Shown here piece by piece: positions 1 through 11,520 of a DNA stretch of 64,000 bases. The translations under genes and the position numbers were made by a program. The DNA is from Aquatica leii. Its lineage: Eukaryota; Arthropoda; Insecta; Coleoptera; Lampyridae. The notes beneath the pieces were generated by a model. The model saw nothing but the letters and a program-made list of their open reading frames with translations, had not been told where the DNA came from and made no database searches. The stretch covers positions 48,976,837 to 49,040,836 of the forward strand of contig CM069438.1 in NCBI GenBank assembly GCA_035610365.1, in the 5' to 3' direction. The stretch's first letter is position 1; each line of letters opens with the position of its first letter.

Positions 1-64
1 TTCGCTCGTAATCAAATTAAAAATATTTTAACGTTTTTAAATTGTCGACAACTTTGACTACGAT

Positions 65-262
65 GTGATCAAGGTCACGCCTACTCTAGTGAAAATAGAA
101 ACTGGAACATATTGGGTCCAAAACCTAACAACATCATTTGCACCCTACACGGAAAAGGCGCCAGTACTTAAGCTGTCAAAAGACACCAGCAATCTTCAAC
201 CAGCAGAAGAATACCTACAAGACGACATGGAAATCAATACACCCTCACTCGTTGATATGTAG
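65..262 (+). other. Unassigned short open frame (65 aa)
   Basis: An open frame of 65 codons ends in TAG just before repeat G1. Its composition (V/T/K-rich, with an acidic stretch LQDDMEINTP near the end) looks more like coding sequence than random AT-rich DNA. I do not recognise a domain. It could be the tail of a retrotransposon polyprotein whose body lies left of the window, because the next sequence downstream belongs to a repeat family. This is weak and rests only on composition and position. Confidence 0.2.
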
Positions 263-315
263 CAGCCTCACCACAATCATGTTGGTTAGTGAAATCATTT
301 GGGGCATTGAATTTT

Positions 316-1700
316 ACTTATGTAATTTTTATGGAAAGTTTAACGTTCAGGCGTGTATAACCATCCAACCCCGAAATAAATCAATGCATCGACTCACCCA
401 GAAATGAGCGATTGCTGGAATTTTTGATCAATGGAGCAGCCCTGGTTTTAGCTAAAAACCAAAAGCCCGCGTAAACCTACTGCTCGCCTAAATAAAGCAA
501 TAGTAAATTTTAAAAGAAAAATAAAAAGGAGACGGAGTAAAAAACAATAAGATCTAACTAGAAGGACTTGGGCACAGGAAGCGCAGTTAACCGGTCGGTA
601 GTGAGTAAAATAACTAGCCACTGTTGTGGGTTGGGATTCTCAACTAGGACTACTAGAATTACTCACTTGGAGTTCTGAGATTTTTTTCCGGTTGCGTTAA
701 AGTATGCAAATATTAGCGGATCAGCGACGCCAAAGAGATTATATAATACTATTTTGATGTCGCCCACGTTGTTTTAAAGTAAAACGGATTAGAGTGTAGA
801 AAAGAAAGAGAAGAAAGCAAAGGCTTCCCAATAAGAAAATGACCTGGACTCGAATAGTTTACAGCTTCGATGGGATGAGAAGAAAGAGCGTACAACGAAT
901 GGCTATTAAATAGCGCTTTGATTAGAAAAAATATGGTACAAAAATCTTCGGCAATAGTCGTGTTGCCAGTTTTGCGATATAACGGACTTAATGACTGCTT
1001 CCTAAAGGCCTCCAAAATGAGTAGCATATTGAGGATTCAAAAACCCATTTAATACTAAGAAATAAGATATGTTCGCAAAAGGAATGATTGTTTTTGTGCA
1101 AAAAACTATACAAATCACTAAGCTTTCTAGCTGTGCTATCAAAATTGCGATCACGGTATGATCTAATGTGGAATGATGAACTTTTACAAAGAGGCAAAGA
1201 AAAGTTCTGTAGATAAAAGTTCAAGGCAGCTTTAATGGCGGTGCAAACAAGCAAATACAGGTAGCTTTTAGTAGTACAAAACTTAAGAAAAGTATTAAAG
1301 TTAGTAGTAAAAGGGTTGACATAATTGTAAATATCTATATCGGCAAAAAACCTTCAAAATAGTTTTGAATTACGCGGGTGTAAAATGAGCGTACAACGTT
1401 TTCTGTCGTTACTGTTATTTACAGTAAAAGTTTCTACATAGTACTGTATGCTATGAGATGGCTCTGCCATTAATCTTGTGTCCGGCATATTCTACACAAG
1501 TTACGGTGAATGTCTTTTGCATATTAACGCAATTTGCCGGTAAAGGCGTCATTGTAAATTAAAATTCTAAAACGATGACACGTTATACATCGACGGATGC
1601 GTTTTCTCAGAATTTGTAATATAACTTAAACGGTCTGAGGGTTAGAATGAAGAAAGGCGCCGAAATGAGCATGTTAAGGTAATAATCGAATTCTAAGTAA
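316..1700 (+). repeat. Dispersed repeat G, copy 1
   Basis: This stretch aligns by eye, in the same orientation, with 6862-9900 once F2 is removed from the second copy. Shared landmarks are a segment with ACCCAGAAATGA followed by CGATTGCTGGA (about 396-419 and 6936-6966), a segment around GGAGACNGAGTA (about 528 and 8982), and a long segment containing TACTCACTTGG (about 660-1040 and 9200-9560). No coding capacity is recognised. It may be a long LTR or a non-autonomous element; the ends are not defined. Confidence 0.55.
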
Positions 1701-2015
1701 ACAGAGGGGCGACAAGCAAGTCAATTGCTAGATCTTCTTGATTCCTTTTATGCGTGTACGGTAGGTGCGAGTGGAAATGCCAGCTTTCAGGTTAAGCTAT
1801 TAGTAACTACTTTAATAGAACTCAACGCACACTTTGTCGCTAGGGGAAGATGATGAAAACAAATCAAACACCACGACGAGCAAGACTTGGCGAGTCTCAT
1901 TTTTTTTCTAACTCAATGTCTCGATCTTGTTTTAGGGGTAATTGGGCTTAAGTATTCTATAAAAAATATTAATATAAACATAACAGAAAAAGAACTGTCA
2001 CTAACGTTTGTTACC
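1701..2015. other. No recognised feature
   Basis: This is AT-rich sequence between repeat G1 and the 3' end of the piggyBac transposase. It should hold the 3' end of the piggyBac element, but I see no TTAA-flanked CCC terminus here, so that end seems lost or decayed. Confidence 0.4.
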
Positions 2016-3505
2016 TTACGCTTCTTCACAATTTTGGCATGTAGTAGTTGTCTTGCTGTGAATTTTGCAGATGTGGCTACTACAATTACTACACGGAAGG
2101 CTTTCTTTTTTTTAGGAATATGGGCAGACGAAACATCTTCCCGTTTTAACACCACGTACTCTCCTAGGTTCAGGAGGTTGAAGCTCTCTGATAGGTTCTG
2201 TTATATTAGCCATCCTACAAATGACAGTACGTAGTTCTCTAGGTATGGAGTTTTTAGAAACTAGACGCATCAGCTGCTTTTGAATAATATCACGTCCTAA
2301 GATGGTCAGAAACTCTCTTGTTTCCATAGTTTTGTTTTGGGTAATATTATTGAAAACTATGGTAGAACTTATTCCTGCGATATCCATAATTCGAAACCAG
2401 ATGACCTGGGGCCAACGTCTTGTTCGTCTTCCAACTTTATAATTCGATCACTTTTGGTCGAGATAATCTACACCGCCTTTTGTCGAATTATAAAAATGTA
2501 TAATTTGGGGCTTCTCATTATCATAAAGGTTATCAGTGTGGTGCATGGAAGACAAGAGTATGAGGGCACGATTTTTCCTTGGGACATATGATGTAAGATT
2601 AAAATCTTTAGAAAAATCAAAAATAGACGACTTCTCAGCTCGTTCTTTCTTTCTTCACGCTTGTTTTTCTCATAGTGCTAACGAATGTGAGTTTATGTTT
2701 TTGCGGTTCGGTGTCTAGCTGCAACGACGTGTACCAATTGTCCGCAGTAATATTTCTGTTTAAATTTACTACTACCGGAATAAGAGCAAGCACATCCATT
2801 GTGGGATTGATTATGTGCGTATTTTTACCCGTGTAGATGAAACCATTGAATAAGTAGTGCGTCCTAAACACAAACATTGCATCTTGATGCCATATTTATG
2901 TGGCTTGCCTTTTAGATACATTCTGAAGCTGCATCTGCCTCGAAATGCTATTAGCATTTCGTCGATAGTTTGGTATTCACCACAACTATAATTAGATTGA
3001 CAATTGATAATAAAGAGATTGTATATTTTTAGTATTGCTGCAAGCTTATCTCCATTACCTAGTTTTTCGAACCTGGTTGTTTTGTCGTCAAATCGTAGGG
3101 CACAAAGTAAAAAATTGAAACGTTGCAGAGACATAGTGGATCGAAAAATATCTCGTCCTGTTCAGTTTGTAGCAAATAAAGATTTTAAATCTTCATGATT
3201 GGATTTGAAAACTCCCGCTAAATATAGAAGTCTTAGCAATGCTTTAATTTCAATCATGTCAGTATGCTTAGTAAACTGACAAGAAAGATTATGAAAATGA
3301 TATTTTTCAGGCATTCCCGTGATTTGTGCATTCGTATGTTCTAAGAGAATATTCAGAATACCTGCATCAATTAGATATTCCCACGATAGCATCGGTGTGG
3401 ATGGTTTGGTGAGATGCGCTTTGTCTCTAACGCCTGGTAAATAGGTCACAATGTTGCTACCACGTGTTTTACTGGGCGTAGGAGGTGTTGTTGCCTATTT
3501 GAATT
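2016..3505 (-). pseudogene. piggyBac-family transposase, decayed
   Basis: Translated on the minus strand, this region keeps the order of a piggyBac transposase: an N-terminal stretch with LPGVRDKAHLTKPSTPMLSW, then LLYLAGVFKSNHEDLKSLFA, RFNFLLCALRFDD, YQTIDEMLIAFRGRCSF, GKPHKYGIK, NRNITADNWYTS, and the C-terminal part RELRTVICRMANI. The last part is a cysteine-rich, RING-like zinc finger (CSNC, HICKIH, TTTCQNCEEA) ending at a stop at 2016-2018. The family cuts and pastes DNA at TTAA sites using three aspartates. The D of TIDEM and the D of ITADNW are visible. The frame is broken by a stop after LFATN (about 3160), a stop and frameshift before the zinc finger (about 2108) and another break between the RT-like FRGR part and NRNIT. 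The N-terminal start is not preserved. It cannot make a working enzyme. Confidence 0.9.
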
Positions 3506-3605
3506 TGTTTTTCCGTAGAAATACGTTTTGTTTCCGTTACCGTTGCCGACTTGGTCTAACTAAACTAACTAAAGCGCGGTTAATGCCACCTATATTTAAG
3601 TAGCG

Positions 3606-4875
3606 TGTAACGTTAAAATAAGAACTTAGTAGTTCAATTCGCGAGTAGGGAAAATGTCTCGGTAGATATTATGAAACTTGTCAGGATCGTTCTGCTCTTG
3701 AGCCAGACTGTCACAATTGTGACAGCATATCCGCAGTCATTTTACATTAAATCTTTGTCGAGTTCACTTTATTTGTATGCCCGGGTTTAACCTTCACCGT
3801 TAATTTGTGTCACGCTACAAATTTCTAATGCGTTTATTTGTGGAAGGTTGAAACGGGGTAAGTGGTATACAATTTTCTTTATTGAGGGTTTAAATTGACA
3901 CCTACTAATTTTCTGTAGCGGATCTTGGTAGTCACCAATTGTCCGGCGTTATCAATTAAGATAACCAACAGGTGGTCGTATTGGAAACATTCCATGACGT
4001 CGAAGTAGTGATACGTACTGATAATATCCACCGTCGAAGGTTGAGAACCGCCAGGACTATTCTTTTCTGTTATGAAGTCAAACAGGGGGAATTTAATCGA
4101 TTAAGTCACAGGGAAACGCTGCGCACTTACGTTCGTAATAATTGGATGCTAACCAAACCTTTTTCTTTGTTACTTGTGTTAAACGGATATGCCCGTTCCG
4201 ATCGGGGTTTAATAGTATTGTTTTAGGTGTACCGAAGTCGGAGGTTAGCTAACAGTCCGAGTAAGGTCCAGCTTGTAAGTATTACTATTTAAAATTTGTT
4301 ATTCGTGTTTCGGGGACTAGGTCGTTGAGGACCGTACGTGCATGTTAACTTAACACAATTTTTTGTGCTTCGCGAATTTATCGTTTGTGCACATCGAATC
4401 TCGAAAGCTTAATTGCTTGAGTTATCTACGATTTAAGTATATGTATTTATCTATTTAGACGCTATTAAATGTGATTAACTAGTCCGACCAGGGCATTTTG
4501 TTGCACAGTGTGTTGCTCGCCACTTGGCACAAATTTCTAATTTAGTCAGCCTACGTGTGTATGTTTTTCAAAAATTTATATTTCTATACTTGTTTCGACT
4601 TCTGTGATACAATAAATATATATATTCGGTGTTATTATTTTTGTAATGTTATTTATTCTTCGTGTACTACGAGGCGAGTTAGACGGTCTCCCTCGACTTT
4701 AATTTTTCATCGTCTTGGCGCCTTTTATTCAATTCACATTATAATTACACATAACAAAGCCTGCGATCCCTCTCCGAAGAAGCTGTGCTGGCCGTTGCTT
4801 TGTTTGGTTATGAGAAGACCGGTGGAACTTTTTATTTGGACATCTCAACTCTAGAAACCCGAGTTTCTCGTAACA
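3606..4875 (+). repeat. Solo LTR, family F copy 1 (F1)
   Basis: The 1270-bp unit starts TGTAACGTTAAAA and ends CTCGTAACA, so it has TG...CA ends with a short inverted repeat. It is flanked by a perfect 4-bp duplication, AGCG at 3602-3605 and AGCG at 4876-4879. A second copy, F2, lies inverted at 7024-8861. No internal retroelement coding region is attached, so it is best read as a solo LTR left by LTR-LTR recombination. The 4-bp duplication and TGTAAC/GTAACA ends fit Ty3/gypsy-type LTRs (inference). The strand given is arbitrary. The insertion lies inside the piggyBac element, between the transposase and its right terminus. Confidence 0.85.
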
Positions 4876-4879
4876 AGCG

Positions 4880-4940
4880 TAATCACAAATTGAAATTCCG
4901 TAGGGTCAAAATTGACCCCGCCATACTACTTAAGGGTTAA
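4880..4940 (-). mobile_element. Right terminus of the piggyBac element
   Basis: After F1 the sequence runs through GGGTCAAAATTGACCCC, a 17-bp near-palindrome, to ...CTTAAGGG followed by TTAA at 4937-4940. A GGG end abutting TTAA is the signature of a piggyBac terminus. This lies upstream of the minus-strand transposase, as the 5' terminus should. The matching left terminus was not found. Confidence 0.6.
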
Positions 4941-6861
4941 GCAAAGTTCTAAAACTCGGATGTCCGCAAGCAAAAAGAAATAATATGACAGAGAGCAACT
5001 CCGCCAAAAAAACTGGTCACAATTTTAGAGTGGCGGAGGTAGAAGGGTTTTTGTGGTTGTTGTAGTTGGGGTTTTGTTACACAGGGAGTTAAGAGACAAA
5101 AACCGAAATGTTTTTGATTTAATCTTTGTTTAATTATATTTACTGTACTCCTTTTATCGCAAGTTACACGACTAATTCTCTGTTAAGAAACCGACACTTC
5201 AATGCTAACACGAGTGGCACTTCTTTCTGATACTTTATTTCTGGTTGATTTTAGTTGGACATTTTAGCACCACGACGAGCCGCTCTCCCACATATGCAGG
5301 GTAGCGAGTTTGCCAAAACAAGGAGAGGATGCATAAACACATTACATTACATTATTTGTGCTTGCAATCATTCAAACGTTTATAAAGAAAAATTGGATGG
5401 TTTTTGGTTTATTTCAAGCTCTAAAGATGTTCCATAAAACTACGACGAAAGCTTGGTTTGTTCAAAATGGAAATTCATAACGAAGTAATCTGTGGAAACT
5501 TGAATTTTGATATTAAAAATATTGATAATGACGTTAGAGGTTCTTCAAATTCTAAAAAATGTTGAAATGATTAGGATGAAAAAAAATTTTGACGAAATGA
5601 TGACGGCAACGCGGAGAAAAGCAGTCTTTTGTCCACACTACAACGACTGTATCAATGAACAGAGGCAACGGTTCTAGAAAACAAGGTAAGCGTTTACCTT
5701 GCTGAAGCAACGAAATCTCGTCTCTATAAAAGACAGTTTGATTTATACGGACGCAAGCATGCGCAGGTTTTTGTAATTTACCAGTTGGGTTGCGAGCTTG
5801 AGAGCGTTGAAAAAAGAGGATCCGTTTGTTGCATTTTTAGATAATGGTTTGATGACTAGAAGCAAAGAGTGAAAACGTATAACGCGAGTAAGAAGAGTTG
5901 CGCTAGCTTTAATCATACGTAACAAAACGTTCAAAACTGCCGGAACAGAAAGAGAAGATTACTGCAAAAGAGGTATACTCAAAAAGTTTGAACCTGAAAT
6001 CTAGAGCGAAGCGCTGTTCATAACTTTAAGAGTAGCACCACGACAGGTTTAATCAGTAGGATTTTTGGCAGTACCAACGTGATGCCATTTGTGTCGTTCA
6101 ATGAGATCAAGAATAGGCAGCGACAAAAGTATGAAGACGATGCGGAGAAAGTGAAAGTTGCGCAAGAACTATTTGACCTTCAGCAATAAGGTTTGTTTCT
6201 ATCGTCGAAACAAAAAGAAGTTTAATCGAATGGATCGGCGCAGTAACACAGAAGCGTTTCACAGAATTTAAGTCTTGCAATTGACAGAATATTTAAAGGG
6301 GTTAGCTTTGACTTAGGAATTTGTGGAGAATCAACAGAACTAGAGAAGGCATGATCTCTTTTGAGAAGCCTCGTAGAATCTAATAACGTGTATGGTTTAA
6401 TCAGAAAAAACGGAGGTGTATGTAGGAATGTTTGTTTGCGAAATATAAGGCAAATCGTCTATTAATTTAGTACAGTTTAAGGCAAGAACGTCATCCTAAC
6501 TAAGAACTTCGATTAGTATCTGCTGAAGAACGAGCTGTATTGTAAAAACAAGAGGAGAGAGGAACTCTAGTGGATTGACTATTCTGTCAATGTAAGAGAA
6601 AACTGTTCTTTTAGTGCAGTCGCTACTAAAAAGTTGAACTTGAAAAGAAAAAGTTTCTAAACAATGATTCCATCACAGGCCAAACATTTTGAAAGACTTA
6701 TTCCGAGTCAGGAATGTAAGAGGAGTTTTGAAATGATTTGCTGAAAGACCTAAAAGTTTAGGGACTATTCTTGTAATTCAAAACTTCTTTTTCCTAAAAA
6801 ACTACTAATCTCGGTGCGTAGAGTTGGCGCGTCTTTAATAGTGCCAACGTCATCACGTCAT
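4941..6861. other. Unclassified sequence, possibly decayed coding
   Basis: Short open stretches on the plus strand (for example 5255-5437 and about 6080-6190) have coding-like composition, but they break every 20-60 codons and match no family I recognise. They may be the internal part of a very old retroelement. I can support nothing firmer. Confidence 0.25.
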
Positions 6862-7023
6862 CAACTTACGCATTCTTTTGGAAAGATTCTTACGTTGTTG
6901 CGCGTACAACCACCCAACCTCGAGATAAACCGAGATCGCGATTCACCCAGAAATGATCGATTGCTGGACTTGCTCTTAGTCTTCTAGTCTCTCAAAAATT
7001 TTGAAGAAACAAAATCTAAATTG

Positions 7024-8861
7024 TGTTACTAGAAACTCGGGTTTATAGAGTTGAACTGTCAAAAATAAAATGTCCCACCGGTCTTCTCATAACCAAACAA
7101 AGCAACGGCTAGCACATCTTCTTCGGAGAGGGATTGCAGGCTTTGTTATGTGTGATTATAACGTGAAACTAAAAAAAAGGCACCAAGACGATGAAAAATT
7201 AAAGTCGAGGGATACCGTCTAACTCTCGCCGTAGTAAGAAAAGAATAAATAACACTACAAAAGTAATAACACCGAATATATATTTTTATTATATCACAGA
7301 AGTTGAACTAAACATAGAAATGTAAATTCTTGACAAAATTTATACGTAGGCTGATTAAATTAGAAGCTGCGCCGAGTGGCGGGCAACACACCGTATTACA
7401 AACTGCCCTTGTTGGACTAAATAATTACGTACACATAGCGTCTGAATTTATAAGTACATGTATTTCAATTGTAGACAAACTAAACAAATTAAGCCTTTGA
7501 GATTCGATGTGCACAACTTGTTACGTACTGAATTTTCATTACGGAATACCCTGTATATGTAATTGATTAGATGCCGGTTTGGACGCTCCCTACCGATCGT
7601 TTCGTGTGACTGTCATTTACGACGAAATCATTAATCTGTCAACTGCATAAGATAGCCGGTGTGGCTTGCAAATAATTCTCAAAGAGCATCCGTAGTAATA
7701 TGGATCAAATTATAAGTGTACTACGATAATAAAATAGTTGAGTCGTCACCGGCCGTTCCGCCACGTTCTGGCATTCATGTATTGAAAATTCGATATATCT
7801 GTGATAATCATCAACGTTACTAAATTAAAGTTGTTATATTGGTTATTCTTTCTTTTATGGCAATATACCTTTCGCTTTTGATCGCCGTTATCTAATAACC
7901 AACTTTGGTTACTCGACCAGTAGAGTAATAAGGATTACGAACCTCCAATTGAGTTACAAGTTTGGACCGTCTGTCGTGAGCGAGGCAGAAGTGTTATCTT
8001 GGATCAGCTCTGGCGCCCTTAAGCATACTTCCTGTGAACCTCCCCTACTTCCGACTATATGAGTTGGCCGTGCAAGGTTCGTAAAACCTAAAGCTTGTAA
8101 CAAACTGATAAATTCGCGAAGCACAAAAATACAATTAATTGTGTTAACTTAACATGCACGTACGGTCCTAAACGACCTAGTCCCCGAAACACAAATAAAA
8201 AAAATTGAAAGTAGTAATACTTACAGGTTTTACCTCAGTCGGACTGTTAGCTAACCTCCGAACTTAATGTACCTAAAAATAATCTTAAACCCAGATTGGA
8301 ACGTGCATATACTTTTAACACAAATAAAAAAGGTTTGTTTAGCATCCAATGATTACGAACGTAAATGCGCAGCGTTTCCCTGTGACTTAATCCATTAAAT
8401 TTTCCATGTTTGTCTTTGCAAAAGAAAAGGATTGTCCTTGCGGTTTTCAACCTTTGACGGTGGATATGATAAGGACGTCTCAATACTTCGACGTCATGGA
8501 ATATTTCGAACAAGTTATCTTGGATGATATCGCAGAACAATTGGTGGCTACAAAAATCCGCTATAGAAAATTAGTAGATGTCAATTTAAACGCTCAATAA
8601 AGAAAATTGTATCCCACTTACCCCGTTTCAACTTTCCACAAATAATCGCATATTAAATTAGCAGCGTGACACAATCTAACGGCGAAGGTTAGCCCGGGCG
8701 TACAAGTAACGAACTCGCCAAATGATCTAATGCAAAATGAAGTGCGGGAGTGCTGTCGAAAATGTGACAGTCTAGCGCAAGAGCAGAAAGGTCCTGACAA
8801 ACTTTATACTAACGAGAAATACTCGCGAATTAAACTACTAATTTATTTTTTTAACGTTACA
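7024..8861 (-). repeat. Solo LTR, family F copy 2 (F2), split by LTR C
   Basis: Reverse-complemented, this copy aligns with F1 over its full length: same start (TGTAACGTTAAAA, here the right end) and same end (...TAGTAACA, here the left end). Flanking 4-mers ATTG (7020-7023) and GTTG (8862-8865) differ at one base, consistent with an aged 4-bp target duplication. Taking out the C insertion and one duplicated tetramer leaves about 1250 bp, against 1270 bp for F1. Confidence 0.85.
7519..8102 (-). repeat. Solo LTR, family C, nested in F2
   Basis: The 584-bp insert begins TGTTACGTAC and ends GCTTGTAACA. It is flanked by perfect 4-bp duplications, AACT at 7515-7518 and AACT at 8103-8106. Removing it restores the sequence seen uninterrupted in F1 near 4380-4390. 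Its reverse complement matches the ends of the larger LTRs A and B (ACGAACCTTGCACGGCC, then GGGCGCCAGAGC near one end, and ATACAGGGTAT near the other), but lacks about 0.6-0.9 kb of their middle. Confidence 0.9.
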
Positions 8862-9900
8862 GTTGAAGGAAGCATGCAACGGAACCAAAAGCGTATCTAA
8901 CAAAATTGACAAAAACAAAACGTTTGTGTTAACATACAGCTCACTTAAAATAAGCAACGGTAAATTTAAAAAAAATAAAGGAGACAGAGTACAAAACAAT
9001 TAAAACAAACTAAAACAAAAATAAAAATTAAAAGGAGTTCATCGGGCCCAGTAAGCGTAAGGTGGAAGTGAGATAACGAGCTACTATTTTATCGGTGGTT
9101 ATTCCAGATATACCTTCAGATCTTGAATGTAACTCGGTCACTCTACTAACCAGCCATGACATTAACGGTAGATTAGGATTCTAAACTAGAATTACATCAC
9201 TCACTTGGGATCTTGGGTTATCTTGAGATCATTTTTTCCGTTGCGTTAAGGTATGCCAATATTGAGAGGACCAGCGAAGCTAAAAAGATTACATAATATT
9301 GTTTTAATGTCGTTAACGATGTTTGAAAGTAAAATGATTAGCGCCTAGAAGAGAAAGAGAAGATATCAAAATCTTTCCAATAAGAAAATGACCTGGACTC
9401 AAATAGTGTTTAGTTTCGGCGAAATCAAATAAAAGGGCGCGTTACAGAGGGTATTCTTAAGAGCTGCGTTACCAATTTTGCAATTTAACAGATGTTTAAC
9501 GGATTTAATAGCTGCTTCCTAAAAGCCTCCAAAATGAGGAGGATTAAAAACCACTTTGCGCAAAAATCATACAGATTAATAAACTTTCTAGTTGTTTTTT
9601 TTTAGAAAAGTACAGCGATCAGCAATATCAGGGACGTCTGCAAGAATTTGTGACTTAGTTACCATCGGAACATTTTTAGACATTATAATATGTAATTTAT
9701 TACCGGAATACAAATGACGAGAAATCCCATATTAAAACGACGTAAATTTGTAAATAAAATGCTTATCGCACGAGTGATAACGTTATGAAAATGAACGTAA
9801 CAGAAACGGAATGCTTAAACGTTTTGGCAGCACGAAAGCTGACAGGGGACTGTATTAAAACTTTAAGATCGGTTGCAACTCAACTTTTCAAAAGATGGCG

Positions 9901-10769
9901 GAATTATATTTCTAACAAACAGAAATGCAGCAGCACAGGTTTTAACTAAGCATTCTTCTAACAATCAAGAAAAGCAATTATCAAAAAATGTACAAAAGAG
10001 GACTGAATACTCTCATTAAGTTAGGTAAGGTTATGGAAAATCCCACAAATTTAGAAAAATTAAACTTAAGTATGGGGCAGCATGCTACGGAACCGAAAAC
10101 GCATCCAGCGGAAATGACTAAAACCAAATACCCGCGATAACAGTTAAAAATATTTTGTGCTATATAAATTTCACCCAGTGATAATGTTATTTACGCACCG
10201 GAGGATATTTCGGTTTTGAACGTGAAGGAATTAATACGTGTGCTGGGTTTCCAAATTTTAAGTATCTTAGATTATCCACGCTGGTGTTGAGTAAATAAAA
10301 TGCGGTTTTGGATGTGTTGGTTGTAGAAATTCGCTGGGGTAAAGATACATTTTCATTTTACAGCACGGTTTGCGTTTGTTATCATAGCAACTTTGGTCAC
10401 CCACACATGTATACCGGATGCATATTCTGAAAATTTTAGTTAGATGGGGAAATTGATACTTCTATTTAAATTTCCGTTACTGTGGGAAACTTAGCGCATT
10501 TTGCTTTTAATCAATCGTGTTAAACTGAGCAGTTTGCTTGTGGCAACTCTGCCTATATGTGTCAGTTTAATTTGCAGAAATTTTAGGGGATTTGTGTTGG
10601 ATGTGCCATTAGTTAATCGCATATTTGGAATTAATTATAATACAAATTGGATATATCCAATCATTTGCGAAATAAATCAGTGAAACATGACTATTGTAAG
10701 CCATTAAATGCATCTTTTCTTAAGTATGAGTGAGATATACAAAATGAAAAACATTTAAAAATTGAATTA
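9901..10769. other. No recognised feature
   Basis: AT-rich sequence. Apart from the G-like fragment near 10070-10140, I see nothing that can be supported. A 60-codon open frame at 10501-10683 has no recognisable motif. Confidence 0.35.
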
Positions 10770-11520
10770 TACAATCCAATGTGACTGTGATGCTCTTAAC
10801 ATGCTAGCGATCAAATTTTCTATGGTTTCTTGCAAAATATTCTCCCATTTTTCAATTACTGCATTTACCAGTTGATTGTCGTTCGTAGGTACAAGACCAC
10901 GATTTCGAACCCTTTTTCTTAGATAGTCCCATAAAACCCAATCGGGTTAATGTCGAGACTATTAGGTGGCCATACAATTAAAGGATATCAACAGTATGCA
11001 AGTACTCAATAACCTGTCTAGACACGTGATTCCATGCATCATCTTGCATAAACAAAAAAATAAGAATTAACAAAAGGAACAATAAGCATAACATATTTAA
11101 GCATGGTGTTTTTTAAGTAATAATCAGCATTCATAGACCTCGCACGTCTTGGGACCAAGTCTGTACGGGCGCCGAAGCAGATTCTGCCCAAGAACTTTAC
11201 AGAACTGCTACCAAATCTCTCTCCTTGCCTTCACTAGACATTTTCACGTTTATGTAGAGATTTTAAGCTAACTCTGGTATCTTCCAATCATTAACAGACT
11301 AATGTTGATGGTTTCTGGCAAATTTTTGAACTTTGTACTCACTGGTAGGCAATGGTTTATCTGCCGGTCTCTTCTTGCTTAATTCAGCTTTATTTAAACG
11401 TCTTTTGATTGTTTGAATCGATACTATAACATTACAAATCGCTGATAACTCATTTTGTGAGACATTACTGGTGGTTCTACGGTTTCTTAGAGCGGATTGT
11501 CTCAAAAAGCGGTCATTGCT
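10770..11520 (-). pseudogene. Tc1-like transposase, decayed
   Basis: The N-terminal part (11299-11505) is a paired-type helix-turn-helix of the Tc1 family: RQSALRNRRTTSN, then TIKRRLNKAELSKKRPADKP and EYKVQKFARNHQH. Further down the minus strand come MQDDAWNHVSRQVIEYL with a catalytic-type aspartate in a QDDA context, then WPPNSLDINPIGFYG, where the family normally has DLNPIE; the catalytic glutamate position reads glycine. Several frameshifts and stops separate these parts, and the region between the HTH and QDDA is badly eroded. The family moves at TA sites through a DD34E active site. Terminal inverted repeats were not recognised. It is inactive. Confidence 0.85.

Larger units (their letters stand above)
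6862..9900 (+). repeat. Dispersed repeat G, copy 2, interrupted by F2
   Basis: The two parts flanking F2 (6862-7023 and 8862-9900) align with consecutive parts of 316-1700 in the same orientation, so F2 was inserted into this copy. Similarity is clear to about 9660 and weaker to about 9900. A further fragment near 10070-10140 (GCTACGGAACCGAAAACGC) resembles 8868-8930, suggesting a third partial copy. No coding capacity is recognised. Confidence 0.5.

Noticed and set aside
4900-5440. Host gene exon at 5255-5437
   Set aside because: The 60-codon frame has no recognisable motif, no clear splice signals and sits between two transposon relics.
3972-8540. Protein encoded within LTR family F (open frames at 3972-4226 plus and 8247-8540 minus share HRETLR.YVRN.WML)
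   Set aside because: Comparing the two copies over the shared frame, I count roughly four silent and about eighteen replacement changes. This fits neutral drift, not protein constraint.
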